Below are positions 6,864 through 9,920 of a DNA stretch of 9,920 nucleotides, piece after piece; the first letter of the stretch is position 1; each line of letters starts with the position of its first letter. The notes under the pieces were generated by a model, which was given only the letters and a program-made list of their open reading frames with translations, did not search any database and was not told where the DNA came from. The stretch comes from Chitinophagaceae bacterium (lineage in GTDB: Bacteria; Bacteroidota; Bacteroidia; Chitinophagales; Chitinophagaceae): positions 1-9,920 of the forward strand of contig JACFNM010000139.1 of the NCBI GenBank assembly GCA_019454915.1, given 5' to 3'. A program made the translations under genes and the position numbers.

Positions 6864-7897
6864 AGCCGAATCGTTAGTTTCACTGTAAATGTAACATCAT
6901 TATCGGCTATGTCCAAGTCATACAAACCTTCATAATAATTTTGCAGCCGTGTCTTTACATTTTGAATACCGATATGTCCTTCCCTGAAATCAACTCGGTT
7001 AAACCTTTTTTCATTGCCACAACGAAAGTAAAATATATTCTCTGTGCAGCGCATGGTGATATATGCAGGATTGCCAGGATCTGAAAGGTAGCCATGCTTG
7101 AACATATTTTCAACGAATGTGAGCAGCAGCAATGGTGGAATGCGCAGGGCGCTTGTCCTGCAGGCGCTGTCAATATCGGTTACGATGCAGAGTTTGTTAC
7201 TGAAGCGCAACTGGTTGATCGCAATATAATTTTCCACTTGTTCCACTTCCTTGCAAAGTGCTACTTTCCCATCGGGCTCCATATTGGTAAGTGCATAGCG
7301 CATTACATCGGCCAGCAGCAATATCCCTCTTGACGCCGTTTCAGAAATGCCCACCACTGAATTATAGATAAAGTTCAGCGCATTGAACAGTAAGTGCGGG
7401 TTTATCTGGGCACGCAAGTATGCATTTTCAAGCGCTGTTTCTCTTTTTTCTCCTTCCAGCTTCTGTACCTGGAGCATATTGGCCTTCCTGGCATTACTCG
7501 CATTTCTGAGGATGAACCAGTAAGCCGTGCTTAACCCCAGGAAATAAACACCTCTCCATATAGCCCTGATATAATCCAGTTTGGAAACATCAAGCTCCTT
7601 TGCTTCCACAGAATCCACCATCACATTTACGGCAATGGTAGCACCCGTAAACAAAGCCAGTTCTGCCAATACTAAAGGAATAAGGTACAATACTGCATAG
7701 CGCCGCTGAAAAACAAATTGAAACACTACATGCGCATTGATGTAGAACAGCAGGATATCGAGTGTATAAAAAACTGTGAATCTTAAAAAACTTGCATCAA
7801 CACCCATCGTCAGCGTTACAGCCACTTCGTAAGCAATAAATGCCATCCAGCACACCAGATGATAAAACAATTTATGAGAAAGAGTACGTATATCCAT
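6860..7897 (-). CDS. LytS/YehU-type sensor histidine kinase
   Basis: A 345-residue membrane kinase. Four hydrophobic helices (about residues 10-31, 39-63, 69-93, 114-130) are followed by a coiled linker and the His_kinase domain. The phosphoacceptor is H168 in QINPHLLFNALNF. The ATP-binding domain has the N-box PPLLLLTFVENMFKHG (254-269) and a G-box variant GHIGIQNVKTRL (307-318). There is no periplasmic sensor domain, so the signal is probably sensed at or in the membrane; cell-envelope damage or the peptide product are plausible. I chose the ATG at 7897. An in-frame TTG at 7909 would add four residues but has no support. The stop overlaps the start of the response regulator gene. The gene is divergent from the peptide gene. 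Confidence 0.92.
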   Translation of the reverse strand: MDIRTLSHKLFYHLVCWMAFIAYEVAVTLTMGVDASFLRFTVFYTLDILLFYINAHVVFQFVFQRRYAVLYLIPLVLAELALFTGATIAVNVMVDSVEAKELDVSKLDYIRAIWRGVYFLGLSTAYWFILRNASNARKANMLQVQKLEGEKRETALENAYLRAQINPHLLFNALNFIYNSVVGISETASRGILLLADVMRYALTNMEPDGKVALCKEVEQVENYIAINQLRFSNKLCIVTDIDSACRTSALRIPPLLLLTFVENMFKHGYLSDPGNPAYITMRCTENIFYFRCGNEKRFNRVDFREGHIGIQNVKTRLQNYYEGLYDLDIADNDVTFTVKLTIRL

Positions 7898-7923
7898 CCG
7901 CAAAAACAAAAAACTGGCCGGCT

Positions 7924-7931
7924 TAAATGTA
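7924..7931 (-). promoter_or_regulatory. Candidate -7 box of the kinase operon
   Basis: The minus strand reads TACATTTA, one mismatch from TAnnTTTG, 26 bases before the kinase ATG. No TTTG is seen at the -33 position. The shared element of the peptide gene begins 11 bases away at 7943, so a protein bound there could control both directions. Confidence 0.3.
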
Positions 7932-7942
7932 GTGAAAAAACC

Positions 7943-7975
7943 TTTGTGTATATAGAATAGCCCTGTTCATGTAAT
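7943..7975 (+). promoter_or_regulatory. Peptide-gene upstream element shared with lanB
   Basis: TTTGTGT (7943-7949), ten variable bases, then GCCCTGTTCATGTAAT (7960-7975). Block one is identical and block two differs at one of 16 bases from the element at 3031-3063, with equal spacing. The two blocks hold a direct half-site pair TTTGTGTAT and TTCATGTAA whose starts are 23 bases apart. The element ends 60 bases before the peptide ATG and lies in the divergent gap next to the two-component genes. Confidence 0.65.
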
Positions 7976-8035
7976 AGTTTATTTCAGATAAAATCGTTGT
8001 TCTAATTTTCGATTTCATCATTAAAAACGTACTTT

Positions 8036-8209
8036 ATGAAAAACGCAAAACAACCATTACAGGTAAAGACAACACCGCTGTTCAACTTTGAAAAGGCCTC
8101 ATCCTTCCAGCCCGGCACCACGCACCCCACAACTGTCACGATCACTACCAGCAGCACGGGCATTTTCCTGACGGCTAACCAACCTGCAAGTAATAAGCCC
8201 GGCGAATAG
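8036..8209 (+). CDS. Candidate RiPP precursor peptide, Ser/Thr-rich, no Cys
   Basis: A 57-residue peptide beginning MKNAKQPLQ, proposed here as the substrate of the LanB. FNFE (16-19) resembles the FNLD box that class I dehydratases bind in leaders such as nisin's. The tail from about residue 28 (TTHPTTVTITTSSTGIF and onward) has 12 Ser/Thr among 30 residues, and the whole peptide has 16 Ser/Thr and no cysteine, so lanthionine rings cannot form within it. There is no Gly-Gly cleavage site; FQPG (24-27) is one possible leader end. Its upstream element matches that of lanB in sequence and spacing. A short hairpin covers the stop codon. It is not a recognised family. A minus-strand ORF covers the same bases; its hydrophobicity may just mirror the Thr-rich plus strand. 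That this is a gene is fairly likely; the link to LanB is inference. Confidence 0.62.
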   Translation: MKNAKQPLQVKTTPLFNFEKASSFQPGTTHPTTVTITTSSTGIFLTANQPASNKPGE

Positions 8210-8217
8210 CCGGTTTT
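8199..8217 (+). terminator. Short terminator-like hairpin after the peptide gene
   Basis: CCGGC (8199-8203), loop GAATA, GCCGG (8209-8213), then TTTT. It overlaps the peptide stop codon (TAG at 8207-8209). A 5-bp GC-rich stem with a short T run would terminate only in part, giving more peptide mRNA than araC-type mRNA if the two are cotranscribed. Confidence 0.4.
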
Positions 8218-8242
8218 ATGATCCTGGTAAAATGCGCTTAAT

Positions 8243-8596
8243 ATGAACAACCAGTCTGTTGATAGCATCGCTTTATGCAGGGCTGATATTGAGAAATTGC
8301 AGGAGGTGAAAACATATATTGATATTAACCTGCATGAAGTATTAACGATCTCAACACTTGCTTCCAGGTTTTCATTAAGCGAAACAACGCTCAGACGACA
8401 TTTTATTTTTTATTACCGCCTGCCTGTTTACAGGTACATATTCCGATGCAGGATGAAAAAAGCAAAAGAACTATTAGCCAACGGCTCATTGCATTTACCA
8501 GAAGTCGCGACGGCTGTCGGCTATAAAAGATATACCTCCTTCTTACATGCTTTCACCAGCTATTATGGTGTAGCGCCCTCAAGGTATCAATACTGA
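8243..8596 (+). CDS. AraC-type regulator, DNA-binding domain only
   Basis: A 117-residue protein that consists almost entirely of the two-helix-turn-helix AraC domain, without the usual sensory domain. The first HTH is around residues 34-58 (LTISTLASRFSLSETTLRRHF). The second is around 83-108, with the classic tail PEVATAVGYKRYTSFLHAF and YGVAPSRY. It should bind DNA without a fused ligand domain, so activity may depend on its own level or on a partner. The ATG is 33 bases after the peptide stop, across a weak terminator. The next gene, the MauE-like one, starts 136 bases later on the same strand and is a natural target. Short stand-alone AraC proteins are common in Bacteroidota. Confidence 0.88.
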   Translation: MNNQSVDSIALCRADIEKLQEVKTYIDINLHEVLTISTLASRFSLSETTLRRHFIFYYRLPVYRYIFRCRMKKAKELLANGSLHLPEVATAVGYKRYTSFLHAFTSYYGVAPSRYQY

Positions 8597-8620
8597 TTTG
8601 TTAATGGACAGAATTAGATA

Positions 8621-8639
8621 ATTGAACTCAATATTTTTA
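8621..8639 (+). promoter_or_regulatory. Candidate promoter/operator region of the MauE-like operon
   Basis: ATTGA-AC-TCAAT (8621-8632) is a 5-bp-arm inverted repeat that overlaps TATTTTTA (8632-8639), one mismatch from the -7 consensus TAnnTTTG. A TTTG at 8597-8600 is too far upstream for a normal -33. The layout is of a promoter with a regulator site beside it, but each part is weak. Confidence 0.25.
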
Positions 8640-8732
8640 CATCAGCTTAATGGGAACATAGCGACTGGATAAGGAAAGAATAGAATGGAGCAAAAGAATG
8701 TTTATCAAAAGTAACATTTAAAATAAGTATCC

Positions 8733-9179
8733 ATGAAAAAGACACTCATCGTTGACATTATCTCAGGCTTGTTAATACTCCTTTTTGTTTATGCAGGATT
8801 AAGCAAATTGCTGGATTACGCTGATTTTAAATTCCAATTAAGCCGGTCGCCGTTTGTTACTAAGGTAGCAGGCTTAGTTGCCTGGGCTGTGCCGGCAAGC
8901 GAAATTGTAGTTGCGTTGTTACTTGTATTTAATCGTACCCGGCTACTGGGTTTCTATGCTTCGTTTTTCCTGATGCTGTTGTTTACAGGTTATATCTACG
9001 CCATGCTGCATTACAGCTATTATGTTCCATGCTCGTGTGGAGGTGTGTTATCTCAGATGAGTTGGGGCCAGCATCTCATATTTAATATTGCTTTTACGAT
9101 ACTGGCATTTCTCGGCGTTGTAATGTACGAGCCTGTTAACACAAAACAACAAAAAGACGAAATACTTTACGATATATAA
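8733..9179 (+). CDS. MauE/DoxX-like redox-associated membrane protein
   Basis: A 148-residue protein with four predicted membrane helices (about 8-26, 47-66, 71-92, 113-132). It has the N-terminal pattern FVYAGLSKLLDY and a cysteine pair C100/C102 in PCSCGG just before the last helix, as in the MauE branch of the DoxX superfamily. MauE proteins act in thiol-disulfide maturation of exported proteins such as methylamine dehydrogenase. Here the partner may be the Cys-rich secreted protein encoded 77 bases downstream of the stop. No methylamine utilisation genes are present, so the gene name mauE is not justified. Context suggests an envelope redox or maturation role, which is inference. Confidence 0.82.
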   Translation: MKKTLIVDIISGLLILLFVYAGLSKLLDYADFKFQLSRSPFVTKVAGLVAWAVPASEIVVALLLVFNRTRLLGFYASFFLMLLFTGYIYAMLHYSYYVPCSCGGVLSQMSWGQHLIFNIAFTILAFLGVVMYEPVNTKQQKDEILYDI

Positions 9180-9256
9180 AAATAATTCTTGCAAGGACCA
9201 GGGTAGCCGAAAACTGTGAGAGTAGGCATTAATTGTTAAAACTTAAATTTTGTAAG

Positions 9257-9484
9257 ATGAAAAAAATCAAACTTGGCTTTATAGCCATTGCACTGCTTGG
9301 TGCAGCAACAGCATTTGCTACGAATGTAACATCAAACGGCCTTCCTGAGTGCTCACAGGCAAACGTCAGCACAATTTGTGAACCGGGTGATGAAGATTGT
9401 TGTATTGCTACAGAGCAATTGAAACTGTGCAGGGCTTTCCCCTGTAAATTAACTGCAAAGAATGACAACAACTGCCGTAGTTAA
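9257..9484 (+). CDS. DUF6520-like small secreted Cys-rich protein
   Basis: A 75-residue precursor. MKKIKLGFIAIALLGAATAFA is a clear signal peptide with likely cleavage after A21 (AFA/T). The mature part of about 54 residues has seven cysteines (32, 41, 48, 49, 58, 63, 73), including a CC pair. It resembles the DUF6520 family of Bacteroidota small exported proteins of unknown function; this is recognition from the signal region and size, not a search. The ATG at 9257 was preferred over one 24 bases upstream because the KK residues then begin the signal peptide directly. It follows a MauE-like gene that carries a CxC pair, so disulfide exchange between the products is plausible. An odd number of cysteines leaves one free or used between chains. 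Its 3' end is folded into a 15-bp hairpin. Confidence 0.75.
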   Translation: MKKIKLGFIAIALLGAATAFATNVTSNGLPECSQANVSTICEPGDEDCCIATEQLKLCRAFPCKLTAKNDNNCRS

Positions 9485-9499
9485 TACGGCAGTTGTTGT
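9465..9499 (+). other. Long perfect hairpin over the 3' end of the Cys-rich gene
   Basis: A 15-bp perfect stem (9465-9479 with 9485-9499) closes a 5-nt loop GTTAA that contains the TAA stop codon (9482-9484). Two G-U pairs could extend it. The following bases (TGACTAAAAGA) lack a T run, so it is not a classical intrinsic terminator. It could protect the upstream mRNA from 3' exonucleases or reduce expression of the next gene, whose ATG is 17 bases beyond the stem. Confidence 0.75.
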
Positions 9500-9516
9500 T
9501 GACTAAAAGATGAACT

Positions 9517-9920
9517 ATGTCAAGAAACAGGATACTTGTTCTGCTGTCCGGAGCGGCATTTGTGATTGCTTCCATTGCATTTGTCAGCGTTCAGTTAAAT
9601 GCAGTGAATACCGACAAAAATGGGTTTAACAGAATATGGATAAACAATGCTGTTATTAAGATAAAAGAAATAAATGGAGATCAGCTTTTCAGGATATCAG
9701 GAGTAAACGGTGAAACACTCTACTTTTCCAAAAGGAACAGCACGCAAATTTCAGTATATGACACGTCTCTGAATTATATAATGCCGATTATCATGGACTT
9801 TGATAGCATTGCATTCAAATTAAGTCAATCAAGAGCAGTTGTGCGCTATCCTTATGCTTACATACTTGCCATTAATGCACCTGCCATTCTGAGGATGAAT
9901 CTGGTTACCCGGGAAAAGGA
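9517..9920 (+). CDS. Membrane-anchored or exported protein, partial (3' end cut by window)
   Basis: An open frame of 134 codons runs from the ATG at 9517 to the window end without a stop. The N-terminus (MSRNRILVLLSGAAFVIAS) is a signal peptide or signal anchor, residues about 5-24, with no cysteine lipobox. The rest is rich in beta-strand-like segments such as LYFSKRNSTQISVYD and YAYILAINAPAILRMNL, which recall beta-propeller blades; this is a weak inference. The gene follows the Cys-rich gene by 32 bases, across a strong hairpin, and is probably in the same operon as the MauE-like gene. The family is not recognised. Confidence 0.75.
   Translation, partial: MSRNRILVLLSGAAFVIASIAFVSVQLNAVNTDKNGFNRIWINNAVIKIKEINGDQLFRISGVNGETLYFSKRNSTQISVYDTSLNYIMPIIMDFDSIAFKLSQSRAVVRYPYAYILAINAPAILRMNLVTREK

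Noticed and set aside
7898..7909. TTG start at 7909 for the histidine kinase
   Set aside because: An ATG four codons downstream gives a normal N-terminus before the first membrane helix; nothing supports the TTG.
8002..8268. 88-residue minus-strand ORF with hydrophobic stretches opposite the peptide gene
   Set aside because: Its hydrophobicity is what the complement of Thr/Ala/Ser codons gives. It overlaps the araC start, has no promoter-like signal I can see, and the shared upstream element supports the plus strand.
9257..9484. Cys-rich small protein as the lanthipeptide precursor for LanB
   Set aside because: It carries a typical Sec signal peptide instead of a class I leader, lacks the shared upstream element, has modest Ser/Thr content, and belongs with the MauE-like gene.

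Overview
The window looks like an accessory region of a Bacteroidota chromosome, most likely in or near the Chitinophagaceae. Reasons: an RteC-family protein, a LytS/LytTR pair, a full-length Bacteroidota-type LanB, a DUF6520-like small secreted protein, and promoter boxes of the TAnnTTTG (-7) type, mostly without Shine-Dalgarno sequences. The genus is an inference.

Layout. (i) 1-300: no convincing gene. It holds a weak terminator-like hairpin, a diverged 30-nt direct repeat and a 17-nt palindrome. (ii) 301-2791, minus strand: rteC-like gene, then hipB and hipA. hipB has a -7 box between two matching 16-bp inverted repeats, a clear layout for autorepression. (iii) 2792-3107: intergenic, with the rteC promoter and Shine-Dalgarno sequence, a 14-bp palindrome and the lanB upstream element. 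(iv) 3108-6134, plus strand: a full-length class I lanthipeptide dehydratase (LanB), overlapping tail to tail with (v) 6129-7897, minus strand: a LytTR response regulator and its LytS-type kinase, joined by an ATGA overlap. (vi) 8036-8209, plus strand: a 57-residue Ser/Thr-rich, cysteine-free peptide gene. (vii) 8243-9920, plus strand: a short AraC-type regulator, a MauE/DoxX-like membrane protein with a CxC pair, a Cys-rich secreted DUF6520-like protein ending in a long hairpin, and a membrane-anchored or exported protein cut by the window edge.

Main result. I propose that the 57-residue peptide is the substrate of the LanB. It has an FNLD-like box (FNFE, residues 16-19) ahead of a Thr/Ser-dense tail. 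Its gene and lanB share an upstream element (TTTGTGT, ten variable bases, then GCCYTGTTCATGTAAT) with identical spacing, although they lie almost 5 kb apart. The two-component genes lie between them and are divergent from the peptide gene, so the response regulator is the obvious candidate to bind this element. No cysteine is present in the peptide, and no LanC cyclase, transporter or protease is visible. The predicted product would therefore be a dehydroalanine/dehydrobutyrine-rich peptide without lanthionine rings, or one finished by genes outside the window. The redox-type module (MauE-like, Cys-rich secreted protein, exported protein) is adjacent, but its link to the peptide is unproven.
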